In this document: piece by piece, positions 33,629-43,166 of the stretch
Layout of the letters: each line of letters begins with the position of its first letter
How positions within the stretch are numbered: position 1 is the stretch's first letter
Assembly (NCBI GenBank): GCA_046263195.1
Contig: JBHELG010000091.1
Span: 1 to 56,507, forward strand
From: JBHELG01 sp046263195
GTDB taxonomy: Bacteria > Actinomycetota > Nitriliruptoria > Nitriliruptorales > JAHWKO01
DNA length: 56,507 bases
Direction of reading: 5' to 3'
Program-made: the position numbers and the translations under genes
The notes under the pieces: model-generated
Seen by the model: the letters and a program-made list of their open reading frames with translations, nothing else
Database searches by the model: none
Told to the model about the DNA's origin: nothing

Positions 33629-35682
33629 CGTGGTGTCCTTCCTGGGCTCGAGCGGACAGCGAGCGGACTAGCAGGCTCTTGAGGTGAGCAACGGTGAGGC
33701 GTGAGGGGCTGCTGCGTGACGGCGACGGGGGCAGGCGCGAGTGGTTGACCTCGTTGGAGGCGATTGGCATCAGGCCCTACCGCCGAAGCCAGGCCCGACA
33801 GAAATCGTGACGGTCTCCTGAAGCCATCTGCCACCCACGAGATGTGGAGGTGTGTGCGGGCGCGGGTCAGGCCCACGTAGAGAAGGCGGTTTTCCTCGGC
33901 GACGGACGAACGGGGATGGTGGACGTCGAAGCCGCAGCGCTCGTCGCGTGCGACGGCGCTGAGACCGGGGATGCGGCCCTCCTCGACAGAGACCACGAAG
34001 ACGGCATCGAACTCGAGCCCCTTCGCCCGGTGGAGTGTAAGAAGGTTCACGCCTCCCCCGTCGGGGGCTTCGTCGAGGGAGGCCCGTCCCCGGAGTTCGG
34101 CGAGAAAGTCTCCCAGGGTGACGCTGGGGCTGGCTTCGTACGCCTCGCTGGCGAGTTCGACCAGGACCATGAGGTCGGCCCAGCGATCCCTGGCCAGGTC
34201 ACCTTCCGGCTCTCTTTCCGACCAGCTCAGGTGGCTCCGGAGGATACGTGGCACGAGCCGGTCGAGACGCGCCGGCACCGGCATCGCGCCGTCCAGTGCT
34301 GAGCGTGGATCGTCCCCTCGCACCACCCCCTCGCGGTCCTGCTCGGCTCGCGTCAGCACGGTGAGGGCCTGGGTGATGTGAAGACGCCGGAAGAAGGGAA
34401 GGTCACCGCGGACCGCGAACGGAATGTGAGCCGTCCCGAAGGCCTCCTCCCAAGCCTCCGATTGTGCATTCGTACGGTAGAGGACGGCCATCTCCCGCCA
34501 AGTCACACCGGTCGCACGAAGGGCGTGACAGCGGGCGACAACCCGGCGGCGTTCCTCTCCGGCGTCGTCACATTCGACGAGAATCGGGCTGGGCCCGTCG
34601 CGTCGGACCGCCTCGAGCCGCTTGCCGGGTCGCCGCGACAGTGCTGCCACAGCGATGTCGAGCACAGGCTGGGTCGATCGGTAGTTTCGGCGCAGCCGCA
34701 CCACGGTCGCGTTGCGATGGCGGGCGCGGAAGGCTGCCAGGTAATGGACGCTCGCACCGGCAAAGCCGTAGATGGCTTGGTCCTCGTCTCCGACGACGCA
34801 TACGTCGTCGGATTCCCCCGTCCAGGCGCTCAGCAGGTCCCATTGCAGCCGGTTCACGTCCTGGAACTCGTCGACGGTGAAGTGGGTGTAACGGTTCCGA
34901 ACCGCGGCTCTGACCTCTGGGACGTTTCGAACCAGCGCGGTACAGGTCGCAAGCATGTCCTCGAAGTCGAGCCTGCCCGCGACCGCCTTAGCGGTCTCGT
35001 AGGCGTGAAAGAGTTCCGCGAAGAGCCCCGCGACGAACCGGCGGCCTACGCCGCGTCGAAGTGGCCCTTCGTGGCTGCGCAGCGCCGCCTCGTAGGCATC
35101 GGTGTCGAGTACCCAGCGCGGGGCGGCCCCGTCGAGCAGTACGGTCGCGAGGTGGCCCGGGAGGCTCGGCCCCTCTGTGGAAGTGACTCCCGTACGATCA
35201 GAGGCTGAGTCTTCACCGGTGCCTGAAAGGCCTGCCCCGTGCGCCTTGACCCACTCGATTTCGCCGGCGAGGTCGGCAGGAGCGATGCCGGCGAGCGGCC
35301 CTCCCAGCCGTTGGATGATGGGGATGAGGACAGGCAGCTTTGACGGCAGCACGTCGGGTGCCCGGCTGCCGATGACCCGCGGCCAGAAGTAGGCGAGTTG
35401 ACGGAGCGCCGCGCTGTGAAAGGTGGCGGCTCGTACCCCCCGCGGTCGGGTGGCCACGACATCGAGCCGGCGCAGCCGCACGAGCAGCTGAGCGGCAGCC
35501 TTCTCGGTGAAGGTGACGGCGACCACGCTCTCCGGGGCGACGACCCGGCGGGCGATGGCGTTCGCGATCCGCTCCGCGACGACCCGCGTCTTACCGCTTC
35601 CTGGTCCAGCGTCAACGAGGAGCGGGCCGCGTACCGTCTCGACGGCGCGGCGCTGCTCTGCGTCCAGCGCGAGGACGGTCAT
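33625..35682 (-). CDS. UvrD/Rep-type superfamily 1 DNA helicase
   Basis: 685 residues with all SF1A motifs in order: Walker A AGPGSGKT (25-32), AVTFTEKAAAQLLVRL (Ia), VDEFQDVNRLQWDLL (II), VVGDEDQAIYGFAGA (III), RLRRNYRSTQPVLDI (IV), LLTLHRAKGLEFDAVFV (V) and NRLLYVGLTRARTHLHI (VI). It resembles actinobacterial UvrD2, but the C-terminal HRDC domain and cysteine pairs of mycobacterial UvrD2 are missing; the tail is a short disordered extension. 3'-5' unwinding in repair is expected. Translationally coupled to marP downstream. The 106-base gap upstream holds an imperfect hairpin (35717-35740). Confidence 0.92.
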   Translation of the reverse strand: MTVLALDAEQRRAVETVRGPLLVDAGPGSGKTRVVAERIANAIARRVVAPESVVAVTFTEKAAAQLLVRLRRLDVVATRPRGVRAATFHSAALRQLAYFWPRVIGSRAPDVLPSKLPVLIPIIQRLGGPLAGIAPADLAGEIEWVKAHGAGLSGTGEDSASDRTGVTSTEGPSLPGHLATVLLDGAAPRWVLDTDAYEAALRSHEGPLRRGVGRRFVAGLFAELFHAYETAKAVAGRLDFEDMLATCTALVRNVPEVRAAVRNRYTHFTVDEFQDVNRLQWDLLSAWTGESDDVCVVGDEDQAIYGFAGASVHYLAAFRARHRNATVVRLRRNYRSTQPVLDIAVAALSRRPGKRLEAVRRDGPSPILVECDDAGEERRRVVARCHALRATGVTWREMAVLYRTNAQSEAWEEAFGTAHIPFAVRGDLPFFRRLHITQALTVLTRAEQDREGVVRGDDPRSALDGAMPVPARLDRLVPRILRSHLSWSEREPEGDLARDRWADLMVLVELASEAYEASPSVTLGDFLAELRGRASLDEAPDGGGVNLLTLHRAKGLEFDAVFVVSVEEGRIPGLSAVARDERCGFDVHHPRSSVAEENRLLYVGLTRARTHLHISWVADGFRRPSRFLSGLASAVGPDANRLQRGQPLAPAPVAVTQQPLTPHRCSPQEPASPLAVRSSPGRTPR

Positions 35683-35788
35683 CTTCGGGAGGGTAGCAAC
35701 AGGCGGCTATATCCCCGGCTGAAGGCGACAGCCCTCAGCTGGCGACGCGGGGCAGAGGCGGCTTGGCTCGCGCGGCCGGTCGCCCGAG

Positions 35789-36781
35789 TCAGGCAGGGGC
35801 CGGGGTGGAGTGGTCTCCAGAGGCGACCCGCTCGTGCCAGTCAGCCACCACGTCTACGAAGTCGTCCGGTGCCTCGATCATCGGCGCGTGCCCCACACCT
35901 CGGAAGATGTGCTGCTCCCAGTCGGGTCGGCGCTCCATGAGACCCTCGATGACGTGAGTCGCGACGAGTTTGTCCGCATCTCCCCACAGCAGCAGGCATG
36001 GAGCCTCGATGCCGTCCACCGCCTCGTTCAGCTCCGTCGCCTCGGCGATCATGGCGACGAGGGAACTCGCCGCCTCGCACAGCGCTGACCGTCGCCACCC
36101 TTCGGCCTTGGCCCGCTCGACGTTCTCCACGAGGACCCGCCGATACGGCTCCCGTAGGCGGGCCGTCTCGCTGAGGACGGACGCAAGCGACTCGTCGACG
36201 AGCTCCTCGGCACTCTTCGCGCGGAAACCAAGCTCGACGAAGAGCCGTCCGAAGCCGGGCAGCGCGGCTGGCAGGATACGCGCCAGGACGGGCCGACCCA
36301 GTTTGAACATCTCACGCCGGGGTGGCGGGAGCGCCGGGTTGACGAGCACGAGACGCTCGACGCGATGCGGCTCGCGGCTGGCAACGAGCGTGGCGATGAG
36401 ACCGCCCATCGAGTTGCCGTAGAGGACGACTCTTTCCCAGCCGAGGGCGTCGAGCAAAGCTGGCAGGAAGCCTGCGTTGGCTCGTACCCGCGCGGAACCC
36501 CCCTCGGGGACGGGCGTATCGCCGAAGCCGGGCAGGTCGACGGCGAGGGTCTCCCCGAATCGGCTCAGCGGTGACAGGACGTCGAGCCAGTTGCGCGCCG
36601 CTCCACCCAAGCCATGGACGAACATCTGAGGAATGGATGAGTCACGTCCAGCTGTGGGATCAGGACCATGACGTAAGACCCGCACCGGTCGTCCAAGCAC
36701 GGAGATGGTCTCGGCCCGCACCCCCTCCCAGGCGGAATCGCGTGTTCCCCAGTACACCAGGTCGCTGTAGGGATCGGTCAT
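35789..36781 (-). CDS. Alpha/beta hydrolase
   Basis: 330 residues. Oxyanion segment MFVHGLGGAARNW, nucleophile elbow YGNSMGGLIATLVA (Ser), Asp in LLLWGDADKLV and His in RGVGHAPMIEAPDDF complete the triad. A helical cap lies between (PPPRREMFKLGRPVLARILP). Ester, lactone or epoxide hydrolysis is possible; the substrate is unknown. Its ATG overlaps the stop of the upstream DUF255 gene by four bases, so the two are coupled. The uvrD gene follows after 106 bases. Confidence 0.88.
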   Translation of the reverse strand: MTDPYSDLVYWGTRDSAWEGVRAETISVLGRPVRVLRHGPDPTAGRDSSIPQMFVHGLGGAARNWLDVLSPLSRFGETLAVDLPGFGDTPVPEGGSARVRANAGFLPALLDALGWERVVLYGNSMGGLIATLVASREPHRVERLVLVNPALPPPRREMFKLGRPVLARILPAALPGFGRLFVELGFRAKSAEELVDESLASVLSETARLREPYRRVLVENVERAKAEGWRRSALCEAASSLVAMIAEATELNEAVDGIEAPCLLLWGDADKLVATHVIEGLMERRPDWEQHIFRGVGHAPMIEAPDDFVDVVADWHERVASGDHSTPAPA

Positions 36782-38931
36782 CCCGTTCTCCGCTCGTCTC
36801 GAGCTGGACCACCGCCATCTGGGCTGTCCGGCCGTCCACCCGGGACCTCGCCGCCCTCCGGACTGCTCGTGCGCCGGAGCAGTGAACGCAGTCCGTCGGG
36901 CTCGGTCACCGGCCGCTCACAGGCAAGTTCCCGGCACACGTACGCCGCAGGACGGCCGTCGACTGGCCCTCGTCCGAAGAGGAGGGGCACCAAGCGGCTG
37001 GCTTCGTCATCCGGAGCCGAGACGGCCAGGACTGATCCTGGAAGGGGTCGCGACCAGACCTCCTGTACGAGCAGCTCCCGATCGTGGCCGGGCTCTCCGA
37101 CGATCGCCACTTCCGGCGGTCCGGCGAGCACCTGCTCGACGACGCGTAGCAGCCACCCGTAACCGGTCGGGGCACGCTCCGCGTCACTCTGGAACAGGCT
37201 GACGATCTCTTCGGCGAGCTGTTGCCACGACACATCGCCGGTATAGGCGCCCAGCCGTACCGCGACTTCCGCCATGACGCTGTTACCCGATGGTACGGCA
37301 TTGTCCCAGGTGTCTTTCGGGCGCGTGTAGAGCTCCTGCGCATCGTGCGAGGTGGTGAAGAATCCCCCGCCTTCGTCGTCGTGGAAGCGGTCACGCGCCT
37401 CGTCCGCCCACCAGCGTGCAAGCTCGAACCAGCGCACCTCGCCGGTCGCCGCGAAGAGGTCGAGGCTTGCCACGGCAAGGAGCGCGACGTCCTCGAGGAA
37501 AGCGGGCACGGTAGTCCGACCGTCCTTCCAGACATGATGGAGGCGACCGTTGTTCCCCTGCGGCGCCACGAGCTGGTCGTGGAGAAAGTCGGCGGTTGTT
37601 GCCGCGGCGTCGACGTACTCCGGGAGGCCGAGATACATGCCACTCAGAGCGAGACCGCGTACGGCGAGCGCATTCCATGAGGTCAGTACCTTGTCGTCCA
37701 GGCCGGGACGGACGCGTGACTCGCGCCGCTCGTACAGGGCGGCGCGAACCTGACCGAGCTCAGCCGTGAACGCCTCCAGGTCGAGGCCCCGCTCGCTGCA
37801 GAAGCGGTGCCGGTCCCTCGGTTCGTGCAGGATGTTCTTTCCCTCCCAGTTCCCGTGCTGGCTGACAGCGAAGAAGGCCGCGAAGCGATCGACGTCTGCG
37901 CCAACCGAGCGGACCACCTGAACGAACTCGTCATACGACCAGACGAAGAACTTGCCCTCTTCCCCCTCCGAGTCGGCGTCGGTTGCGCTGAAGAAACCGC
38001 CGGAGGGGTGGCGCAGTTCACGCAGCAGATAGTCGAGAGTGGAGCGGGCCACCCGCTCGAAGCGCGCGTCTCCGGTTACCGCGAAGGCCTTCGCGTAGAC
38101 GGGAGCAAGCAGCGCATTGTCATAGAGCATCTTCTCGAAGTGGGGCACGAGCCAGTGAGAGTCGGTCGAGTAACGATGAAAGCCGCCCCCCACCTGGTCG
38201 CGGAGCCCCCCACGCGCCATGAGGTCAAGGGACTGCGTGACGCATGCGAGCAACTCCTCCTGAGAGTCGCCGGTGCGGAGGTAACGCTCGAGTAGCCACT
38301 CGAGCGTCATCGCCTGGGGAAACTTCGGCGCCTGACCGAAACCTCCGAAGCGGCGGTCCCATGCGCGTAGAGCGAGGTCGGCAGCGCGGTCAGCGACACC
38401 GAGGTCGGCTCCGCCAGCCGCCATGGGGACGGTACGCTCCGAGATCGCGGCGGCAATACGCCCCGCTGAGGACGTAACCTCCTGCCGCCGCTCCCGCCAG
38501 GCCTGGGATACCGACTCGAGCACCCGCCCGAAGCCGGGCAGGCCGAGCCGGTCCTCCTTCGGCCAGTAAGTTCCCCCGTAGAAGGGACGACCGTCGGGTG
38601 TGAGGAAGACCGACATGGGCCAGCCCCCCCGCCCGGTAAGCGCCGTCACCGCGTCCATGTAGACGCTGTCGACGTCCGGCCGCTCCTCTCGATCCACCTT
38701 CACGGGCAGGAATTGCTCGTTGAGAATCCGCGCAACCTCTTCGTCCTCGAACGACTCATGCGCCATGACGTGGCACCAGTGACAGGAGGAGTAGCCGACG
38801 GAGAGGAAAATCGGTACGTCGCGGCGCTGCGCCTCCTGGAACACCTCCTCGCTCCAGGGCCACCAGTCAACTGGGTTGTCCTGATGCTGCAGGAGATAGG
38901 GGCTCGTCTCACCGGCAAGGCGGTTCGGCAT
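36778..38931 (-). CDS. Thioredoxin-domain DUF255 protein (YyaL/SPATA20 type)
   Basis: 717 residues. N-terminal thioredoxin-like DUF255 domain with LAGETSPYLLQHQDNPVDWW and the CHWCH motif in GYSSCHWCHVMAHESFEDEE, TALTGRGGWPMSVFLTPDG and PFYGGTYWP, followed by a large six-hairpin (alpha/alpha)6-like domain (GGGFHRYSTDSHWLVPHFEK, MLYDNALL). The family is widespread, with an unclear redox- or sugar-related role. Full family length. It begins a minus-strand run with the alpha/beta hydrolase and is divergent from the gamma-glutamyl ligase-like gene. Confidence 0.92.
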   Translation of the reverse strand: MPNRLAGETSPYLLQHQDNPVDWWPWSEEVFQEAQRRDVPIFLSVGYSSCHWCHVMAHESFEDEEVARILNEQFLPVKVDREERPDVDSVYMDAVTALTGRGGWPMSVFLTPDGRPFYGGTYWPKEDRLGLPGFGRVLESVSQAWRERRQEVTSSAGRIAAAISERTVPMAAGGADLGVADRAADLALRAWDRRFGGFGQAPKFPQAMTLEWLLERYLRTGDSQEELLACVTQSLDLMARGGLRDQVGGGFHRYSTDSHWLVPHFEKMLYDNALLAPVYAKAFAVTGDARFERVARSTLDYLLRELRHPSGGFFSATDADSEGEEGKFFVWSYDEFVQVVRSVGADVDRFAAFFAVSQHGNWEGKNILHEPRDRHRFCSERGLDLEAFTAELGQVRAALYERRESRVRPGLDDKVLTSWNALAVRGLALSGMYLGLPEYVDAAATTADFLHDQLVAPQGNNGRLHHVWKDGRTTVPAFLEDVALLAVASLDLFAATGEVRWFELARWWADEARDRFHDDEGGGFFTTSHDAQELYTRPKDTWDNAVPSGNSVMAEVAVRLGAYTGDVSWQQLAEEIVSLFQSDAERAPTGYGWLLRVVEQVLAGPPEVAIVGEPGHDRELLVQEVWSRPLPGSVLAVSAPDDEASRLVPLLFGRGPVDGRPAAYVCRELACERPVTEPDGLRSLLRRTSSPEGGEVPGGRPDSPDGGGPARDERRTG

Positions 38932-39077
38932 CGGGCCCTCCTAGAGACCGACGGCGCCTCCACCGTAGGCGAAGCGGCGGCGCGGCGTTGCCTACCCCTT
39001 CGCTTCTGGGCAGCTTGGCCCGTTCGATTACTGACGGTGGTGGTATACGTTTCGCGCCAGCGTTCGAAGGAACCCTC

Positions 39078-40556
39078 ATGGGGGAAGAGGTCGAGCTGGT
39101 CAGGTTCACCCCTGAGCATCGCCAACGCTACCGCGAGAAGGTCAGACGCTGCGTCGAAGTCCTGCGGCACATGGTCGAGCAGGACCGCTTCGAACCACAC
39201 CGCGATCGCATCGGGCTCGAACTCGAGATCTATCTCGTCGACCGCGACGGCACCCCGATGATGATCAATACCGAGGTGCTGAGCCGGATCGAGTCCGCCG
39301 CCTTCCAGACGGAACTGGCCCAGTTCAACATCGAGTTCAACCTCCCCCCCCACGAGGTCGAGGCCAGGGTTTTTCGCACCCTCGAGGACGAACTCAACGG
39401 CTGTCTCGGCCATGCTCTGAAACGGGCGGCGGAGCTCCATGCTCGCATCGTCATCGTCGGGATCCTCCCCACCTTGCGCGACCTGCACGTCACACAAGAG
39501 AACCTCACGCGCAATCCTCGCTATCAGCTGCTGAACGAGCAGATCCTCGCCGCTCGCGGTGAGAACCTCCAGATCGACATCGCGGGCGCAGAGCGACTCA
39601 CGCTGTCGGCAAGCTCGATAGCCCTCGAGTCAGCGTCGACCTCCATGCAGCTCCACATGCAAGTCGGACCGCACTGGTTCGCTCGCTACTGGAACGCTGC
39701 CGCGGCCATCTCGGCTCCTCTGCTCGCGGTGGGGTGCAACTCGCCCTTTCTGCTGGGCCGGCAGTTGTGGCACGAGACCCGTATCGCCCTGTTCGAACAG
39801 TCGACCGACACTCGAACGGCGGAGCTTGCGGCCCAGGGCGTCCGGCCCAGGGTCTGGTTCGGGGAGCGCTGGATCGACGGAGTCGTCGACCTCTTCGAGG
39901 AGAACGCGCGCTACTTTCCGGCCCTACTGCCGATCATCGACGACGAAGACCCTTTCGAAGTGCTCGAACGGGACGGCACGCCCCGGCTCCGGGAACTGAC
40001 CCTGCTGAACGGCACGATCTGGCGCTGGAATCGCCCGGTCTACGCAGTTGCAAACGGACAGGCGCACCTTCGCCTCGAAAACCGGGTCCTGCCGGCCGGC
40101 CCATCAGTCGTCGACGCCATAGCCAACGCGGTCTTCTATTACGGTCTGCTGCGCTCGGTCGCCGCCGAGGAGGCCCCGATCAGTGAGCGGCTCTCGTTCA
40201 ACGTCGCGAGCGACAATTTCTTCGCTGCGGCCCGTGACGGGATCCTTGCCGAACTGCTCTGGCCGGGCCGCGAGCCTCTCCCAGCCTCCGAACTCGTGCT
40301 CCGCCACCTCCTGCCTCTCGCCCACGACGGGCTGGAGGGCTGGAACATCGATGAGCTCGACCGTGCTCATTACCTCGGGATCATCGAGGGACGGTGCCTG
40401 TCCCGACGCACCGGAGCCAGCTGGCAGGTGGCTACCTTCCGACACTTGCACGAGCGGTGCGGGCTCGCCCGACACGACGCACTGCTGGAGATGACCCGCC
40501 GCTACCTCGAGCTCATGGAGGCGAACGAACCCGTCCATACCTGGCCTTTGGACTAA
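39078..40556 (+). CDS. Glutamate-cysteine ligase-like (GCS2 family) enzyme
   Basis: 492 residues. IGLELEIYLVDRDGTPMM (acidic metal-binding strand), FQTELAQFNIEFNLPPHEVE, and the later ASTSMQLHMQVGPHWFARYW and HLRLENRVLPAGPSVVDAIA are features of the GCS2 carboxylate-amine ligase superfamily. These enzymes join the gamma-carboxyl of glutamate to an amine such as cysteine using ATP. In a mycothiol-containing actinobacterium this could feed ergothioneine-type or gamma-glutamyl thiol chemistry rather than glutathione (inference). ATG 39078 follows GAAGGA; the upstream open frame is not conserved. Mca is its convergent neighbour. Confidence 0.82.
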   Translation: MGEEVELVRFTPEHRQRYREKVRRCVEVLRHMVEQDRFEPHRDRIGLELEIYLVDRDGTPMMINTEVLSRIESAAFQTELAQFNIEFNLPPHEVEARVFRTLEDELNGCLGHALKRAAELHARIVIVGILPTLRDLHVTQENLTRNPRYQLLNEQILAARGENLQIDIAGAERLTLSASSIALESASTSMQLHMQVGPHWFARYWNAAAAISAPLLAVGCNSPFLLGRQLWHETRIALFEQSTDTRTAELAAQGVRPRVWFGERWIDGVVDLFEENARYFPALLPIIDDEDPFEVLERDGTPRLRELTLLNGTIWRWNRPVYAVANGQAHLRLENRVLPAGPSVVDAIANAVFYYGLLRSVAAEEAPISERLSFNVASDNFFAAARDGILAELLWPGREPLPASELVLRHLLPLAHDGLEGWNIDELDRAHYLGIIEGRCLSRRTGASWQVATFRHLHERCGLARHDALLEMTRRYLELMEANEPVHTWPLD

Positions 40557-40580
40557 GAGCCGCTCACGTCTTCGAGCATG

Positions 40581-41426
40581 TCAACCCCCGAGTCCAGCGA
40601 AAAGATCGTCCTCGACGTCCGTCGTCGGCACGTCCGACCGCAACCGGGTGAAGCACTCCCAGGGAAAGAGCTCCCGCTCGAGGTCCCGCGGCCAACCGAA
40701 CCACAGCCCGCTGGGGTCCACCTGGGTGACGTGGCGGCGCAATGCCTCGTCACGACGATCGAACCAGTCGTCGACCCGAACGCGGGCGTCACACGGCCAC
40801 GGCTCACGCCGAGCATGGCGCTCCATCCAGCCCTCGAACGGACTGTCCTCGCCTCGAGCGACGAGTGCCTCGTGCAACGTGAGCACGCGCTCGTGGGGAA
40901 ACGCGTGGCAGACATACACCTTCGGCACCCGCCATGGCTCACCAGCGGCCTCGCTCGCCGGGTCCTCGGCAAGTTCGAGCGCCCGGATCGTTACTTCGTG
41001 GACCATGATGTGGTCGGGATGGGGGTAGCCCCCGTCGGGGGGATAGGTCACCACGACGTGGGGGCGCTCCTTACGCAGCACCTCGGCGAGAGCACGCGCG
41101 GGAACGTCAATAGGCTGACGAGCAAAGGAGTCGGGGGGTATGCCGGACGGATCGTCGTGAAATCCCGAGTCCACGAAGCCGAGGTCGTAGCGGGCCGTGA
41201 AGCCGAGCACCTCACAGGCGGCCTCGAGCTCGCGGCGGCGAGTGGCGCTCATCTCCGAGGGATCGACGGGAGGACAGGTCGGGTTCAACACCTCCCCAGC
41301 CTCCCCCCCCGTGCAGGTAACGAGTGCCACCTGGGCCCCTTCGTCCGCGTACCGCGCCGCGGTGGCAGCGGCCTTCGACGATTCGTCGTCGGGATGCGCG
41401 TGCACGAACACGATGCGGCGTTCCAA
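40581..41426 (-). CDS. mca: Mycothiol S-conjugate amidase
   Basis: 281 residues of the PIG-L/LmbE zinc-amidase fold. AHPDDE near residue 10 and the second zinc motif PHPDHIMVHEV near residue 135 hold the metal ligands; FVDSGFHDDPSGIPPDSFAR and FPHERVLTLHEAL match Mca rather than its close relative MshB (judged from length and the C-terminal FPWECFTRLRS). Mca cleaves mycothiol conjugates to export mercapturic acids, detoxifying electrophiles. Its presence implies mycothiol synthesis. Its start lies 88 bases after the CinA-type gene, with a family A repeat between. Confidence 0.9.
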   Translation of the reverse strand: MERRIVFVHAHPDDESSKAAATAARYADEGAQVALVTCTGGEAGEVLNPTCPPVDPSEMSATRRRELEAACEVLGFTARYDLGFVDSGFHDDPSGIPPDSFARQPIDVPARALAEVLRKERPHVVVTYPPDGGYPHPDHIMVHEVTIRALELAEDPASEAAGEPWRVPKVYVCHAFPHERVLTLHEALVARGEDSPFEGWMERHARREPWPCDARVRVDDWFDRRDEALRRHVTQVDPSGLWFGWPRDLERELFPWECFTRLRSDVPTTDVEDDLFAGLGG

Positions 41427-41439
41427 TCAGGCCCTCCCC

Positions 41440-41500
41440 CCTCCCTCGCGGTCCTGCCGGCCCAAGACCGCCATTACGGCCTCTCCGCCAAGAACACCGC
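41440..41500. repeat. Family A repeat remnant between cinA-type gene and mca
   Basis: Contains CGCGGTCCTGCCGGCCCAAG then ACCGCCATTACGGCCTCTCC and GCCAAGAACACCGCC. GCGGTC...GACCGC forms a hairpin, and the block AAGACCGCCATTACGGCC aligns with AAGCCCGCTACTACGACC of the 24609-24770 units. A single, diverged copy. Confidence 0.65.
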
Positions 41501-41514
41501 CCCCTCGTACGACG

Positions 41515-42627
41515 TCAGACACCTTCCTTCTCCGCCTCCCCCTCCAAATCGTCCAGGGCCTGCGGCCCTTCCCGGTCGATCTCAACGGCCCTCCCGGGCT
41601 TGTTGCCCTGTCGGTTGCGGCCGGCGTCCCCCACATCACTCGACCCACCCGCCGGCCTGCGCACCGCATCCCCCACATCACCCGACCCACCCGCCGGCCT
41701 GCGCCCGGCGTCCCCCACATCACCCGACCCACCCGCCGGCCTACGGCCGGCGTCCCCCACATCACCCGACCCGCCCGCCGGCCTACGGCCGGCGTCCCGG
41801 CGCTGCGCCCACGCCTCTCGTAGGCGGGCCCCGCCAGGGTCGGCCTCGAGTGCGCGCACGTAGGACTCGAGCTCAGCGAATGCGGAAACAACCTGCTCGC
41901 TGCGACCACGGAGCCGCACGCGCATGGGCATGCCGGGATACGAGCCGATCTTCAGGGACGGGTAGCGCGCCGCGAGCCGCGCGAAGCAAGAGTTGAGCAC
42001 CGACTCGGGGAAATCGTGCACGAGCTCGGAGACCGTCTGTGGCTGTCCCCGGCCCGTCAGGATGTCAGGCTCGACGACTCGGGTGACGATCGCCCGTAGT
42101 TCCGATGGGACGCCGGGGAGGATGAGGACCGTGGCGCCCCCGATGTCGTCCATGCCACCATCGAAGTCGAGTCGCACGCCCGGCGCCCAGCCGCTGCTCC
42201 GGCGTAGCAGCTGAGAGCCAGCAGGTATGCGGGCCATGCGCATCATGTGGTCGACGAAGTCCTCGTCGACTTCCAGCCCCAGTTGTCGAGTCCACTCCAC
42301 CGCCCCCTCGATGCGGGCGGCGATCTCAGTGGCCACGACGAGCGGGCGTCCCAGGCTGGCGGCAATCGCTTCGTAGGTGAGGTCGTCGAGAGTCGAACCG
42401 ATTCCCCCCGTGGTGACGACAAGCCGGGGTCGGGTTCGAGCAAGCTCGGTCTGGAGTGCATCGTCGATCTCGGCCGCGTCGTCGGGGACGGTGACGACGC
42501 GGGTCAGGGGTATTCCATGCGCCTGAAGCCGGGACGCAAGCCAGCCGGAGTTCGTGTCCTGCACGAAGCCGCCGAGGATCTCGTCCCCGATGACGATGAT
42601 GGAGGCTGCCAGCGGGCGTTCGGCCAT
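41515..42627 (-). CDS. CinA N-domain / MoaB-fold protein with repetitive tail
   Basis: 370 residues. Residues 1-270 are the COG1058 molybdopterin-binding-like domain: SIIVIGDEILGGFVQDTNSG, VVTTGGIGSTLDDLTYEAIA and ATVLILPGVPSELRAIV. The C-terminal NMN deamidase domain of full CinA is absent. Instead residues ~276-336 hold about four 14-residue repeats (GDAGRRPAGGSGDV) encoded by 42-base tandem DNA repeats, then a charged tail. The core may hydrolyse nucleotide-sugar or ADP-ribose-type compounds; the tail is unlikely to be needed for that. ATG 42627 begins MAERPLAAS. Confidence 0.85.
   Translation of the reverse strand: MAERPLAASIIVIGDEILGGFVQDTNSGWLASRLQAHGIPLTRVVTVPDDAAEIDDALQTELARTRPRLVVTTGGIGSTLDDLTYEAIAASLGRPLVVATEIAARIEGAVEWTRQLGLEVDEDFVDHMMRMARIPAGSQLLRRSSGWAPGVRLDFDGGMDDIGGATVLILPGVPSELRAIVTRVVEPDILTGRGQPQTVSELVHDFPESVLNSCFARLAARYPSLKIGSYPGMPMRVRLRGRSEQVVSAFAELESYVRALEADPGGARLREAWAQRRDAGRRPAGGSGDVGDAGRRPAGGSGDVGDAGRRPAGGSGDVGDAVRRPAGGSSDVGDAGRNRQGNKPGRAVEIDREGPQALDDLEGEAEKEGV
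41620..41800. repeat. 42-base tandem repeat (family B) inside the CinA-type gene
   Basis: About four units beginning near 41640, 41682, 41724 and 41766, plus a partial unit at the left. In the coding (minus) direction each unit is GGGGACGCCGGCCGTAGGCC plus GGCGGGTGGGTCGGGTGATG, encoding GDAGRRPAGGSGDV. The centre GCCGGCC-GTA-GGCCGGC is a perfect palindrome. A homologous unit occurs in the same frame in the DEAD helicase at 47811-47890. Confidence 0.9.
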
Positions 42628-42680
42628 GGGCCGAGGATAGCTGGGCGGATTACGTCCGCCCGCGCCACACCCCCTCGCCG

Positions 42681-42917
42681 CTACGGCTGGTGGCGCCGCA
42701 CCTCGGCTTCCTTCTCGCGCGCTTCCTCGCGGGCCCGCTCGGCCTCAGCTTCCTTCTGAGCGGCCTCTTCGCGCTTCGCGGCCATCTCCTGCTCGGCCCG
42801 ACCCTCCTCGCGCAGCTCCGGGTCGCCGGTGACGGTGCCCGTGACCTCCTTCGTCTTTCCCTTCACCTGCTCGGCGGCCCGCTCCAGAGGATTGCCCGAC
42901 CCAGTGCTCTCGCTCAT
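42681..42917 (-). CDS. CsbD-like stress protein
   Basis: 78 residues. The N-terminal third has the CsbD core: NPLERAAEQVKGKTKEVTGT then VTGDPELREEGRAEQ. The rest is a highly charged, coiled-coil-like Glu/Arg/Ala run. CsbD proteins are small general-stress proteins of unknown activity, induced by sigmaB-type systems in Bacillus. ATG 42917 is preceded by AAGGGG seven bases away; the upstream in-frame ATG at 42944 is less well placed. Confidence 0.8.
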   Translation of the reverse strand: MSESTGSGNPLERAAEQVKGKTKEVTGTVTGDPELREEGRAEQEMAAKREEAAQKEAEAERAREEAREKEAEVRRHQP

Positions 42918-43166
42918 CGAGAACCCCTTTCTTTCGAGTCGCATCGTGCGGTGTCTGAGCCCACGGTACTGATCGCTGTACCGCCGTCACCCGTCCAGGG
43001 GGCCGGAGGGCGCTTTCCGGCCCACCGGCATTCCACGAGTGGACTACATCCGGTTCCGGTGCCGGCTCGGGCGTGCCAAGACCGGCTGGTCGGGAACCGG
43101 CGGAGGGCTTCGGCCTGCCCAAGGCTGCGCCGGAGGCGGGAGGGCCCTCTGATAACGTGCCCCGCC

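Noticed and set aside
35717..35740. Hairpin between the alpha/beta hydrolase and uvrD genes as a terminator
   Set aside because: The stem has a mismatch and no T-tract on either strand; too weak to call.
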